NCBI RefSeq assembly: GCF_001305595.1
Contig: NZ_CP012401.1
Location: 2,863,001 to 2,927,000, forward strand
DNA from: Azospirillum thiophilum
Lineage (GTDB): Bacteria; Pseudomonadota; Alphaproteobacteria; Azospirillales; Azospirillaceae
Direction of reading: 5' to 3'
Length of the DNA: 64,000 nucleotides
This document shows positions 41,230-49,932 of this stretch, piece after piece. The stretch's first letter is position 1; each line of letters starts with the position of its first letter. A program made the translations under genes and the position numbers. The notes beneath the pieces are model-generated. The model was given only the letters and a program-made list of their open reading frames with translations, did not search any database and was not told where the DNA came from.

Positions 41230-42807
41230 ATGAGCTTTGCCCGCGCCATCGCCACCGTCGGCGGCCTGACCCTGCTTAGCCGGCTGGCCGGTTTCGCCCG
41301 CGACATCCTGACCGCGTCGGTGCTGGGCGCCGGCCCGGTCGCCGATGCCTTCTTCGTCGCGCTGAAGCTGCCGAACCTGTTCCGCCGCCTGTTCGCGGAG
41401 GGTGCGTTCGGCGTCGCCTTCGTCCCGCTCTTCGCCGCCGAACTCCAAACCCGCGGCCGGACCGCCGCCATCCGCTTCGCGGAAGAGGCGCTGGCCATGC
41501 TGATGGCCGTGCTGCTGCCCTTTACCCTGGCCGCGGTCACCGTCATGCCCTGGCTGATGCACGGCCTCGCCCCCGGCTTCGCCGACGAGCCGGCGAAGTT
41601 CGCCCTGGCGGTGGACATGGCCCGGCTGACCTTTCCCTATCTGGCGCTGATCTCGCTGGTGGCTCTGCTGGGCGGCGTGCTGAACGCGCTGGACCGCTTC
41701 GGCCCCTTCGCCGCCGCCCCCATCGCCTTCAACCTGACGCTGGTCGCGGCATTGCTGACCGCCCCGCGGCTGGGGTTCGAGCCCGGCATCGCCATGGCCG
41801 CCGCGGTCACGCTGTCGGGTGCGGTGCAGGTCGGATGGATGGCCTGGGCCTGCCGTGGTGCAGGCGTGGCCCTGCGCCTGCGTGCGCCGCGGATGACCGG
41901 CGGCGTGCGGCGGCTGTTCCGGCTGGTCGGGCCGGGCGCGCTGGGGGCCGGCGTCATGCAGGTCAACCTGTTCCTGAACATCGTGCTGGCGTCGCTGCTG
42001 CCGTCGGGGGCGGTGTCCTTCCTCTATTACGCCGACCGGCTGAACCAAATGCCGCTCGGCGTCATCGGCATCGCCATCGGAACGGCGCTGCTGCCGGTGC
42101 TGGCCCGCCATGCCGCGGCCGGCGACGAGCGGATGGTCCGCCACTATCTGAGCCGCGCCCTGGAGTTCAGCCTGCTGCTCGGCCTGCCCGCCGCCGTCGC
42201 GCTGGGGCTTGCCGGGCGGCCCATCGTCGCCGTGCTGTTCGAACGCGGCGCCTTCGGACCGCAGGAGGCGCACGCCACGGCGATGGCGCTGGCCGCCTAT
42301 GCGGTCGGCATTCCCGCCTATGTGATCGTGAAGTCGCTGAACGCCGCCTTCTTCGCCCGTCACGACACGGTGACGCCGGTGCGCGTCGCCATCATCGTCA
42401 CGGCGGCGACCGCGGCGCTGGCGCTGGCGCTGATGCCGTGGCTGGGCCATGTCGGCATCGCGCTGTCCACCGGGCTGACCGCCTGGCTGGACGTGGCGCT
42501 GCTGGTGGCGGCGATGCGCCGGCGCGGGATGTTCGACCTGGACGAGCGGCTGACGCGCCGCGCCCCGCGCATCGCCGCCGCCGCGGTGGGCATGGGGGCG
42601 GCGCTGCTGCTGGGCGACGCGCTGCTGGCCCCCTGGCTGGCCGCGCCCACGACCGCGGTGCGCTTCGCCGCGCTGGCTCTGCTGGTTGCCAGCGGCGCCG
42701 CGGCCTTCGGCGCGCTGGCGGTGACGCTGGGCGGAGCCAGCCCGGACGATTTGAAGGCGATGCTGACCCGCCCCCCCTCTCCCGCCGGGGGAGAGAGCGT
42801 CCCGTGA
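41230..42807 (+). CDS. murJ: Lipid II flippase MurJ
   Basis: A 525-residue membrane protein with about 14 helices that flips the peptidoglycan precursor lipid II across the inner membrane. The start MSFARAIATVGGLTLLSRLAGFARDI and the block FFVALKLPNLFRRLFAEGAFGVAFVPLF (in segments) are the MurJ/MVF signature, as is SFLYYADRLNQMPLGVIGIAIGTALLP. The 3' end of the gene (from about 42770) contains a CCCCCTCTCCC / GGGGGAGAG half of the structured repeat, which supplies the last codons. Confidence 0.95.
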   Translation: MSFARAIATVGGLTLLSRLAGFARDILTASVLGAGPVADAFFVALKLPNLFRRLFAEGAFGVAFVPLFAAELQTRGRTAAIRFAEEALAMLMAVLLPFTLAAVTVMPWLMHGLAPGFADEPAKFALAVDMARLTFPYLALISLVALLGGVLNALDRFGPFAAAPIAFNLTLVAALLTAPRLGFEPGIAMAAAVTLSGAVQVGWMAWACRGAGVALRLRAPRMTGGVRRLFRLVGPGALGAGVMQVNLFLNIVLASLLPSGAVSFLYYADRLNQMPLGVIGIAIGTALLPVLARHAAAGDERMVRHYLSRALEFSLLLGLPAAVALGLAGRPIVAVLFERGAFGPQEAHATAMALAAYAVGIPAYVIVKSLNAAFFARHDTVTPVRVAIIVTAATAALALALMPWLGHVGIALSTGLTAWLDVALLVAAMRRRGMFDLDERLTRRAPRIAAAAVGMGAALLLGDALLAPWLAAPTTAVRFAALALLVASGAAAFGALAVTLGGASPDDLKAMLTRPPSPAGGESVP

Positions 42808-42860
42808 TGCATGGTTTCCCCCTCTTGACGACGGTCATAGCCGGTCGTACAAGCGGTTCC

Positions 42861-42915
42861 ACGTGGTGATTTGGTCGACCGGCTTGCGGGCCACGTAAAA
42901 CAACCCGCTAAAAAG
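42861..42915 (+). promoter_or_regulatory. SAM-II (SAM-alpha) riboswitch upstream of metZ
   Basis: The aptamer begins ACGTGG, pairing with CCACGT at 42891-42896 (P1), with the conserved GTGATTTGG just inside. The segment CTTGCGGG supplies GCGGG (42886-42890), which pairs with CCCGC (42904-42908) to form the pseudoknot. The conserved GCTAAA follows. These are the invariant features of SAM-II in alphaproteobacteria. Binding of S-adenosylmethionine would lower metZ expression. Confidence 0.9.
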
Positions 42916-42931
42916 GTCCGAGCCGCGTCCG

Positions 42932-42962
42932 CGCCTCGACCCGAACGGTCGGGGCGTTTTTT
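42932..42962 (+). terminator. Intrinsic terminator between the SAM-II aptamer and metZ
   Basis: CGCCTCGACC and GGTCGGGGCG form a 10-bp stem (one G-U) with a 5-nt loop, followed by TTTTTT. It lies 17 bp after the aptamer and 51 bp before the metZ start, so control is probably by transcription termination rather than by hiding the ribosome site. Confidence 0.88.
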
Positions 42963-43012
42963 GTTTGCGGCCGGCCTCGCCCCACCGGCGTTCATCAGGG
43001 GAGAGTTGCGGA

Positions 43013-44221
43013 ATGTCGCGCACCGATCATCGCAATCCGAACGTCGCGGGGCTGCGCCCGCGGTCCAAGCTGGTCCATGGCGGCATCCGCCGCTCGCAGT
43101 TCGACGAGACCTGCGAGGCGCTGTACCAGACCTCCGGCTTCGTCTACGGCTCGGCGGAAGAGGCGGAGAACGCCTTCGCCAACGACGGCTCGCGCCATGT
43201 CTATTCGCGCTTCCGCAACCCGACCTCGGCGATGTTCGAGGACCGGCTGGCCGAGTATGAGGGCGCCGAATGGGCCTACGCCACCTCCAGCGGCATGGCC
43301 GCGGTGCATGGCGCGCTGATGAGCGGCCTGCGCACCGGTGACCGGGTGGTGGCGCCGCGCTCCCTCTTCATCTCCTGCTACTGGATCGTCAAGGAGCTGT
43401 GCAGCCGCTTCGGCATCGAGTCGGTGTTCGTCGACGGCACCAACCTTGCGGAGTGGGAAGAGGCGCTGTCCAAGCCGACCAAGGCGGTGTTCCTGGAAAC
43501 CCCGTCGAACCCCGGCCTGGAGGTGGTCGATCTGGAGGCGGTCTGCGCGCTCGCCCACAAGGCGGGCGCCGTGGTCATTGCCGACAACGCCTTCGCCACC
43601 CCGGTCCTCCAGCGCCCGTTCGAGTTCGGCGCCGACGTCGTCATCTATTCGGCGACCAAGCACATCGACGGGCAGGGCCGCTGTCTGGGCGGCGTCATCC
43701 TCGCCAAGGACAGGAAATACGGCGCGGACGTCATCCATCCCTTCCTGCGCCACACCGGCCCGACCATCTCCCCCTTCAATGCCTGGCTGCTGCTGAAGGG
43801 CATGGAGACGCTGGAACTGCGTGTCCACGCCCAGTCGGCCGCCGCACTGCAGGTCGCCGAGTTCCTGGAAGGCCACCCCAAGGTGGCCGAGGTGCTCTAC
43901 CCGCTGCTGCCCAGCCATCCGCAGTACGATCTGGTGCGCAAGCAGATGACCGGCGGCGGCAACATGCTGTCGGTCTTCCTGAAGGGCGGCAAGACCGAGG
44001 CGTTCAACGCGCTGAACGGCCTGCGGATGGTGATGATCTCCAACAATCTGGGCGATTCGAAGAGCCTGATCACCCACCCCGCCACCACCACCCATTCCAA
44101 GCTGACGGACGAGGAAAAGGCCGCCGCCCGGATCGAGCCCGGCCTGCTCCGCCTGTCCGTTGGTCTCGAGGATCCCCAGGACATCATCGAAGATCTCGAC
44201 CGCGCGCTTGCCGAGGCGTAA
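43013..44221 (+). CDS. metZ: O-succinylhomoserine sulfhydrylase
   Basis: A 402-residue PLP enzyme making homocysteine from O-succinylhomoserine and sulfide. Landmarks are the N-terminal RSKLVHGGIRRSQFDETCEALYQTSGFVYGSAEEAE (in segments), NPTSAMFEDRLAEYEG, and the PLP-lysine segment IYSATKHIDGQGRCLGG. The C-terminal THPATTTHSKLT is typical. ATG 43013 follows GGGGAGAG. Control by the upstream SAM-II riboswitch ties it to methionine and SAM levels. Confidence 0.95.
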   Translation: MSRTDHRNPNVAGLRPRSKLVHGGIRRSQFDETCEALYQTSGFVYGSAEEAENAFANDGSRHVYSRFRNPTSAMFEDRLAEYEGAEWAYATSSGMAAVHGALMSGLRTGDRVVAPRSLFISCYWIVKELCSRFGIESVFVDGTNLAEWEEALSKPTKAVFLETPSNPGLEVVDLEAVCALAHKAGAVVIADNAFATPVLQRPFEFGADVVIYSATKHIDGQGRCLGGVILAKDRKYGADVIHPFLRHTGPTISPFNAWLLLKGMETLELRVHAQSAAALQVAEFLEGHPKVAEVLYPLLPSHPQYDLVRKQMTGGGNMLSVFLKGGKTEAFNALNGLRMVMISNNLGDSKSLITHPATTTHSKLTDEEKAAARIEPGLLRLSVGLEDPQDIIEDLDRALAEA

Positions 44222-44347
44222 AGATCGTACCGGAACCTTATGCTGCAGTGCAGCGTTGAGGCTGACACCACCGCGCCGGCGCCGTCACCCACGGCACCGG
44301 CGTCGTCTTCCAGGTTCCGGCAACAAGACGAGAGCGAGGCTACGCCC

Positions 44348-44863
44348 ATGGCATCTTCCAACGCCGGCAACGGCCACCCCACCGACCGGCTTCTTGCGGT
44401 GGCGGGCCAGTTCACCAAGACCGGCATGCGCAGCAACGAGATGGGCGTCGCGGCCGCACAGACCATCGGTTATCGCACCGCGATGATGGCGGCCGCCATG
44501 TCCAACCCGATCGACTTCGCCAATCCGGAATTCATCCGCATGGGCTCCGAGAAGGTCGAGGCGGCGGTGGAGGCCTTTCACGCGGTCGCCACCGGGATCG
44601 GCGAGTTCGGGCAGGCCTGGTTCACCATGGTGACCAAGCAGGCCCAGGCGGCGGCCGTCACCATCGGCGGCCTCGCCGCCTGCAAGAACCCGGTGGAGAT
44701 CGTCGACGTGCAGCAGCGGCTGCTGGCCGATGCGATGGACGCCGGCATCCATGCCAACCTGCGCCTGATCGAGGCGACGGCCGCCCTGACCGCCGCGGGC
44801 CTGAACCCCGCCTACCGCAAGGTCCGCGCCAACGCCCGCCGCCTCGCCCGCGAACAGGCCTGA
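44348..44863 (+). CDS. phaP: Phasin family protein
   Basis: A 171-residue amphipathic helical protein that coats polyhydroxyalkanoate granules. It is Ala-rich with heptad patterns. EAFHAVATGIGEFGQAWF and NPVEIVDVQQRLLADAMDAG (in pieces) match the phasin_2 signature, in which the repeated F/W-helix binds the granule. ATG 44348 follows GAGCGAGG. A longer frame starting at 44240 adds unlikely Ser/Pro-rich residues. No pha synthase gene is adjacent. Confidence 0.82.
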   Translation: MASSNAGNGHPTDRLLAVAGQFTKTGMRSNEMGVAAAQTIGYRTAMMAAAMSNPIDFANPEFIRMGSEKVEAAVEAFHAVATGIGEFGQAWFTMVTKQAQAAAVTIGGLAACKNPVEIVDVQQRLLADAMDAGIHANLRLIEATAALTAAGLNPAYRKVRANARRLAREQA

Positions 44864-44886
44864 CGCCTTCTGTCAGCTTCGGCCGG

Positions 44887-45834
44887 TCAGACCACGTCCG
44901 CCGGGGCAAGGCGGCAGCAACTGCCGTCATGTTCCACCTGGATGGTGGCGTGGCCGATGCCGAAGCGGTCCTTCAGCGCCGACGCTATCTCCAGCAGCAG
45001 CGCGTCGTCCTGGTTCATGCCCGGGCGGACGAGATGGGCGGTCAGCGCGGTTTCGGTCGTGCTGATCGGCCAGATGTGCAGGTCATGCACCGCGGCGACG
45101 CCGGGCAGCCCGGCCAGATAGCGCTCCACCCCCGCCGGGTCGATGCCCTCCGGCACCGCGTGCATCGCCAGACGCACCGAATCGCGCAGCAGGCCCCAGG
45201 TGCCGGCGACGATCACCAGCGCGATGGCGATGCTGGTCGCCGGATCCAGCCACAGCCAGCCGGTGACGCCGATCGCCAGCGCCGCCACAACCACGCCCAG
45301 CGACACCGCGGCGTCGGCCGCCATGTGCAGATAGGCGCCGCGCAGGTTGATGTCGTGCTTCTGCCCGCCCATGAACAGCCAGGCGGTCCATGTGTTGATG
45401 ACGATGCCGACGACCGCGACCGCCATCACCGTCGATTCCGCCACCGGTTCCGGCGCGGCCAGCCGGTTCGCCGCCTCCATCAGGATGGCGCCGACCGCGA
45501 TCAGCAGGATCGTCGCGTTCAGAAGAGACGCCAGGATCGAGGCATAGCCGAAGCCGTAGGTGTAGCGCCCCTTCGGCAGCCGGCGCCCCAGCCACACCGC
45601 TCCCCAGGCCAGCAGCAGCCCCATCACGTCGCTGAGATTGTGCCCCGCGTCGGCCAGCAGCGCGGTGGAATTGGCGAGCACCCCATAGACCGCCTCCACC
45701 ACCACGAACCCGATGTTCAGCAGCGCCCCCAGCGCGAAGGAACGGTCGTAGGTGCCGGACGGGTTGGCCGGCCCGTGATGATGCCCCTGATGCGGGCCGT
45801 GATGATGGCCATGATGATGATCGCCATGCGGCAT
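44887..45834 (-). CDS. czcD: Cation diffusion facilitator (CzcD-like zinc exporter)
   Basis: A 315-residue inner-membrane antiporter that exports Zn2+ and perhaps Co2+ or Cd2+. The N-terminus is extremely His-rich (MPHGDHHHGHHHG and HQGHHHGP). Six helices follow, with HNLSDVMG (helix II) and HMAADAAVSLG (helix V), the two HxxxD zinc-site motifs. A cytoplasmic domain (about 220-315) closes the protein. ATG 45834 places the His-rich stretch at the start. The longer frame to 45879 lacks support. Confidence 0.9.
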   Translation of the reverse strand: MPHGDHHHGHHHGPHQGHHHGPANPSGTYDRSFALGALLNIGFVVVEAVYGVLANSTALLADAGHNLSDVMGLLLAWGAVWLGRRLPKGRYTYGFGYASILASLLNATILLIAVGAILMEAANRLAAPEPVAESTVMAVAVVGIVINTWTAWLFMGGQKHDINLRGAYLHMAADAAVSLGVVVAALAIGVTGWLWLDPATSIAIALVIVAGTWGLLRDSVRLAMHAVPEGIDPAGVERYLAGLPGVAAVHDLHIWPISTTETALTAHLVRPGMNQDDALLLEIASALKDRFGIGHATIQVEHDGSCCRLAPADVV

Positions 45835-46034
45835 GGTGGGCAGCCTCGTCTTCCGAGATCTCGCAGTGCAACGCCCCAAGTCTGGAAGCGCCGCCGCCGC
45901 CGGGCAAGCCCCGTCCTATGGTTCGCCGCGCCGCCGCCGCCCTTGCGCCCCTCTTGCGCCCCTCTTGCGCCGATCCGCCGCGGCGCCTAGCTTCGCGCGG
46001 TCACTCGCATCAACCGTGAACGAAGGAAATGGTC

Positions 46035-46454
46035 ATGAAGGCGCGCGTCACCTGGGTGGACGGCAAGATGTTCGTCGGCGAATCCGGCAGCGGCCACGCC
46101 GTGGTGATGGACGGTGCGCCGGAGGCCGGAGGCCGCAACGCGGGCGTCCGCCCGATGGAGATGCTGCTGATCGGCATGGGCGGCTGCACCTGCTTCGACG
46201 TGGTCATGATCCTGGAAAAGGGCCGCCAGCAGATCACCGACTGCGTCGCCGCCATCGAGGCCGAACGGGCGGAGACCGACCCGAAGGTCTTCACCAAGAT
46301 CCACGTCCATTTCACCGTCACCGGCCGCAAGCTCGACCCGGCCAAGGTGGAGCGCGCCATCGCCCTGTCGGCCGAGAAATACTGCTCCGCCTCGATCATG
46401 CTCGGCCAGAGCGCGGCCATCACCCATGATTTCGAGGTCGTCGAGGCGCCGTGA
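46035..46454 (+). CDS. OsmC family protein (YhfA-like)
   Basis: A 139-residue OsmC/Ohr-fold protein of the YhfA subgroup. The two redox cysteines are in GGCTCFDVVMIL and AEKYCSASIML, as in peroxide-reducing OsmC relatives. The N-terminal KARVTWVDGKMFVGESGSGH is the typical first strand pair. ATG 46035 was chosen over 46029 for the better spacing from GAAGGAAA. It may reduce organic hydroperoxides, and the physiological substrate is unknown. Confidence 0.88.
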   Translation: MKARVTWVDGKMFVGESGSGHAVVMDGAPEAGGRNAGVRPMEMLLIGMGGCTCFDVVMILEKGRQQITDCVAAIEAERAETDPKVFTKIHVHFTVTGRKLDPAKVERAIALSAEKYCSASIMLGQSAAITHDFEVVEAP

Positions 46455-46526
46455 CCGGCGCTTCCTGAGGACCGGGCCGGCGCGGGCTTCCGCAACGGAT
46501 TCTTTTTTTGGTTGCATTTGCGTGCA

Positions 46527-48698
46527 ATGATCGCGAAGGATCGGTCGAAACTTCCGATTCTTCGCGATTGCCGCGTGTATAAGATCGCAGCCCTCGTCCT
46601 TCTTGCCGCCGCTCCGGCCCTCGCCGATGACACGCGCTTCAGCCTTTCCGACTGGGGCGGCGTCGGGCTGTTGCAGATGCCGACGGCGCGGATGGCGCCC
46701 GACGGATCGATGAGCGGCGGGCTGACCGCGCTCGGTGACCTGCACCGCCACCTCACGGTCTCGGCCCAGGCGCTGCCCTGGCTGGAGGTCACCGCGCGCA
46801 ACAGCGCCTATCCCGGTTATTACGGCCTGACCGAGCCGGGGCTCGACCTGAAGGTCCGCCTGCGCCGGGAGGGCGAGGATGGCCCGGCGCTGGTGGTCGG
46901 CGGACGCGACGTCACCGGGTCGGGGCTGGATCTGCCGGGCAAGGGCCGCTTCGCCGGGGAATATATCGCCCTGTCGCGGCGCTGGTGGGATGTGGACCTG
47001 ACCATCGGCATGGGATGGGGAACGCTGGGGGAGGCTGGGCACCTGCGCAACCCGCTGCGCTTCCTGGGCGGCCGGTTCCACCGCGACCGCGACCCGTCGG
47101 CTTGGCCGACCCGGCGCGGGCCGGGGGCCTGGTTCGGCGGCGAGCGGGTGGCGCTGTTCGGCGGGGCGGAATGGCACATGCCGGCCTTGGGACCGCTGGA
47201 GGGTCTGAGCCTCAAGCTGGAATCCTCCGGCGACCGCTTCCGCGCCCAGCGGCAGGACGAGCCAGGGTTCGATCCCGGCAGCCGCTACAGCCTCGGCCTG
47301 TCCTGGCGGCCGGTGTCCTGGGCGGATGCCGGGGTCGCCTTTGAACAGGGGCGGCGCGTCATGCTGCGGCTGTCGGTGCGCTTCGACCCGGCCTCCAACG
47401 GGTCAGCCTCCGGCCCGGCAGCGGATGCCGGCCGACCGCAACGCCCATCGCCGGCGATCGGGCCGCGACCGTCGGACGGAACGGCATTGCCGGCCGACGC
47501 CATCGCGCTGGTGGCACGCACCCGCGGCCTGCCCGCCCGCACCATCCGCGTCGAGGGCGACATGGCGACGCTGTGGCTCGACCCGGCCGGCGCCGGCCCG
47601 CTGCCGCTGGCGCGCGAGGTGGGCGATGCGGCCCGGTTGCTGGCCGACCTCGCTCCGCCGCAGGTGGAGCGGCTGCGCATCGTCACCGGCGCCGCCGGGC
47701 TGGACGCCGCCGCCGTCACCCTGCAGCGCCGCGACCTGGAGCGCGCCGCCGGCCACCGCGGCAGCGCGGAGGAGATTTGGCGGACCGCGACGCTGGAGCC
47801 GTCAGCCGGCCTGCCGCCGGACTGGCGCCCGCGGCTCGACGTCTCGACCCGTCTGGTCGCCGCCGTCGATCTGGCGGAACTGGGAACGGCGCTGGCCCAG
47901 CGCAGCTATGCCGACGTGATGCTGCGGGCCGAGCCGCTGCGCGGGCTGGTGCTGGGCGCCGGGCTGCGCGCCGGCACCGCCGACGATACGGGTTTCCTCG
48001 ACACCAACGCCCTGCCGGCGGCGCAGCCGGTGCGCAGCGACCTGCCGCGCTATGCCGGGCGTCCACTGTCGCTCGACCATGCCTATGCCGCCTGGCTCGC
48101 CGCGCCGGCCGACGGGTTGACCACCCGGCTGTCCGCCGGCCTTCCGGAGGAGATGTATGGCGGCGTCGGGGCAGAGGCGCTGTATCAGCCGCTGGCCGCA
48201 CGCTGGGCACTGGGCCTCGACCTCAACCGGGTGTGGAAGCGGCGGCCGGAGGACGTGTTCGGCATCGGCCGCGGTGATGGGCGCGGCGACGGCCTCAGCA
48301 CCGGCCATGCCAGCCTCTATTGGGAGGCGCCGGGGGCCGGCACCACGACGGCCCTGCGGCTGGGGCGCTATCTCGGCGGCGACTGGGGCGGGACGGTCGA
48401 GGTGATGCGGCGCTTCGACGGCGGGATCGGCCTGACCGCCCACGCCACCTGGACCGAAGGACCGGACGGCGGCCAGAGCCGGTTCGGCGGGCGCATGGAC
48501 TGGGGCCTGTCGCTGGTGGTCCCGATCGCCGCGTCGGGCTGGCTGCCGGCCGGCGGCACGGTGGAGACCGCGGTCCGCACCCTGGGACGCGACGCCGGGC
48601 AGCGCCTGGTGCAGCCCCTGCCCCTCTACGACCTGCGGGTGCCGGGAGGCGTCGGCCGCCTCGCCGGCACATGGTCGCGTCTGTGGGGCAGCGACTGA
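46527..48698 (+). CDS. YjbH domain-containing outer membrane protein
   Basis: A 723-residue exported protein. A signal peptide (IAALVLLAAAPALA) is followed by the YjbH-type opening FSLSDWGGVGLLQMPTARM and repeated amphipathic strands (YALAY-like turns) suggesting an outer-membrane barrel. YjbH normally works with YjbE, F and G in exopolysaccharide secretion, but none is near. The start is uncertain. ATG 46527 has no ribosome site, and GTG 46575, at the edge of the signal peptide and 9 bp after a strong hairpin, is an alternative. The frame opens at TTG 46512. Confidence 0.78.
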   Translation: MIAKDRSKLPILRDCRVYKIAALVLLAAAPALADDTRFSLSDWGGVGLLQMPTARMAPDGSMSGGLTALGDLHRHLTVSAQALPWLEVTARNSAYPGYYGLTEPGLDLKVRLRREGEDGPALVVGGRDVTGSGLDLPGKGRFAGEYIALSRRWWDVDLTIGMGWGTLGEAGHLRNPLRFLGGRFHRDRDPSAWPTRRGPGAWFGGERVALFGGAEWHMPALGPLEGLSLKLESSGDRFRAQRQDEPGFDPGSRYSLGLSWRPVSWADAGVAFEQGRRVMLRLSVRFDPASNGSASGPAADAGRPQRPSPAIGPRPSDGTALPADAIALVARTRGLPARTIRVEGDMATLWLDPAGAGPLPLAREVGDAARLLADLAPPQVERLRIVTGAAGLDAAAVTLQRRDLERAAGHRGSAEEIWRTATLEPSAGLPPDWRPRLDVSTRLVAAVDLAELGTALAQRSYADVMLRAEPLRGLVLGAGLRAGTADDTGFLDTNALPAAQPVRSDLPRYAGRPLSLDHAYAAWLAAPADGLTTRLSAGLPEEMYGGVGAEALYQPLAARWALGLDLNRVWKRRPEDVFGIGRGDGRGDGLSTGHASLYWEAPGAGTTTALRLGRYLGGDWGGTVEVMRRFDGGIGLTAHATWTEGPDGGQSRFGGRMDWGLSLVVPIAASGWLPAGGTVETAVRTLGRDAGQRLVQPLPLYDLRVPGGVGRLAGTWSRLWGSD
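46532..46566. promoter_or_regulatory. Long inverted repeat at the start of the YjbH gene
   Basis: CGCGAAGGATCGG and CCGATTCTTCGCG form 13-bp arms with one G-T wobble pair and a 9-nt loop. If translation starts at 46527 the structure lies inside the first codons and would hide them. If it starts at 46575 the structure is in the leader and could be an operator or translational switch. Confidence 0.45.
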
Positions 48699-48709
48699 GG
48701 GAGTGACGG

Positions 48710-49114
48710 TCAACGGCCGGAGATCGGGCCGGACGCCATGCCGGGTGAAGTGGTGGAGTCCCGCGGATCGAGGACCACGGTCGTCCACCGGCCCTGACCA
48801 TCCATCGCGCTGGCGACATAGCGGTCGCCATCCTTGCGGAAGTCACGGACCGTCACATAGCCCGCGGCGCTGAGCTGGTTCAGCAGCGTGGTCTGCTGCA
48901 GTTCCACCGGCTTCTGCCCCGGACCGCGGCGCGCGGCGATGCCGGCATCCTGCCGGTGCCGCGTCTCCGACGAACCCGTCGCTGCCATCGGTGCACCGCC
49001 GGTGCTGCCGGAGTGGCCGCCGCTATAGGTCCGGCTGCCCTCGGCCATCGCTGCTGGCGCGGCCAGACCGGCCAGCGATGCGGCGAGCACCGTCAGGCAA
49101 AGCATGCTCTTCAT
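48710..49114 (-). CDS. Exported protein with PepSY-like C-terminal region
   Basis: A 134-residue periplasmic protein. ATG 49114 follows AAGGAGG by 8 nt, and the signal peptide [24 protein letters not shown] comes first (given in parts). A low-complexity Gly/Ser/His segment (25-55) leads to a compact domain [40 protein letters not shown], which has the helix-strand-strand pattern of PepSY modules. The family is inferred. Its function is unknown. Confidence 0.65.
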   Translation of the reverse strand: MKSMLCLTVLAASLAGLAAPAAMAEGSRTYSGGHSGSTGGAPMAATGSSETRHRQDAGIAARRGPGQKPVELQQTTLLNQLSAAGYVTVRDFRKDGDRYVASAMDGQGRWTTVVLDPRDSTTSPGMASGPISGR

Positions 49115-49479
49115 GTCCTCATCCTCCTTGCAGCCGCGAGTCCGCCGCCGGGGGCCATCACTGGCGCAGTGACATCGCGATGTCATCGGCCCCTCGAGAG
49201 AAGGACAACGCGCCAGCCGGCCGGTTGTTGCAGACATGCCGAATGACCACCGAATGGACATCGTCGAACCCGAATTCGGGAACATCGCGCCCACATCGTT
49301 GTTCTGATCTTCGAATGCCGCCGCACCGGCTGTGCTTGCCGTCACCTTGGCCCGACTTGCCGGGGCAGGAGGACGGAGACGACGGAACGGCGGGCACTGC
49401 CACAACTGGTCTCATGCGCGACGCCCGGAATCCTGTTCGGATCTTCGGCCGAGCGAGGGGCCGAGCGAGGGAGGGTACG
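49115..49479. other. Divergent intergenic region without a recognised gene
   Basis: A 365-bp spacer between the PepSY-like gene (leftward) and ytjA-like gene (rightward). Both genes have strong ribosome sites at its edges. I saw no convincing promoter or operator. Confidence 0.4.
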
Positions 49480-49644
49480 ATGCTCTATTGGGCTCTGGTT
49501 TTCTTCGTCGTTGCGCTGATTGCCGGCGCGCTCGGGTTCGGCGGGATCGCGTCGGCCAGTTCCGGCATCGCGCAGATCCTGTTCTTCCTGTTCCTGGTGC
49601 TGTTCGCCATCAGCCTGATCATGGGTCTGGTCCGACGACGGTAG
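49480..49644 (+). CDS. DUF1328 small membrane protein (YtjA-like)
   Basis: A 54-residue protein with two helices: [22 protein letters not shown], then [21 protein letters not shown] ending VRRR. This is the canonical DUF1328 (UPF0391) sequence pattern. It starts at ATG 49480 behind a strong AGGGAGGG site. Many relatives are stress-inducible. The GGGAGGG site is complementary to the CCCUCCC core of the small RNA family, which is a hypothesis only. Confidence 0.9.
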   Translation: MLYWALVFFVVALIAGALGFGGIASASSGIAQILFFLFLVLFAISLIMGLVRRR

Positions 49645-49868
49645 CCCGGGGCCGCGAGGCCGCGGCACGACCGGGCGGGAACCATCGGCGGACCGCCCGG
49701 TTGATTGCAGTATCTCCTTACGTTGCGTCTCTCCTCCCCAGGCGATGGATCCGGCCCGACCGGTCCGGATCCTGCCTGGATTGTCCCCGCCTCCGGCGGC
49801 GTCCAGACGGGCGCCGCCATTCTTTTTGCCGGCGTTCCGTCCGGGGATTGCGCTCTCTGCGCGCACAG

Positions 49869-49901
49869 GAAAACGGGGCGTCCGGCAACCGGACACCCCG
49901 T
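49869..49901 (-). terminator. Terminator for the ECF sigma factor gene
   Basis: On the minus strand, ACGGGGTGTCCGG pairs with CCGGACGCCCCGT (12 of 13 positions) around a 3-nt loop, followed by TTTTCC. It lies 32 bp past the sigma-factor stop. Confidence 0.75.
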
Positions 49902-49932
49902 AATTCATGGTCAGGCGAAGGTCCGCCCGCGA

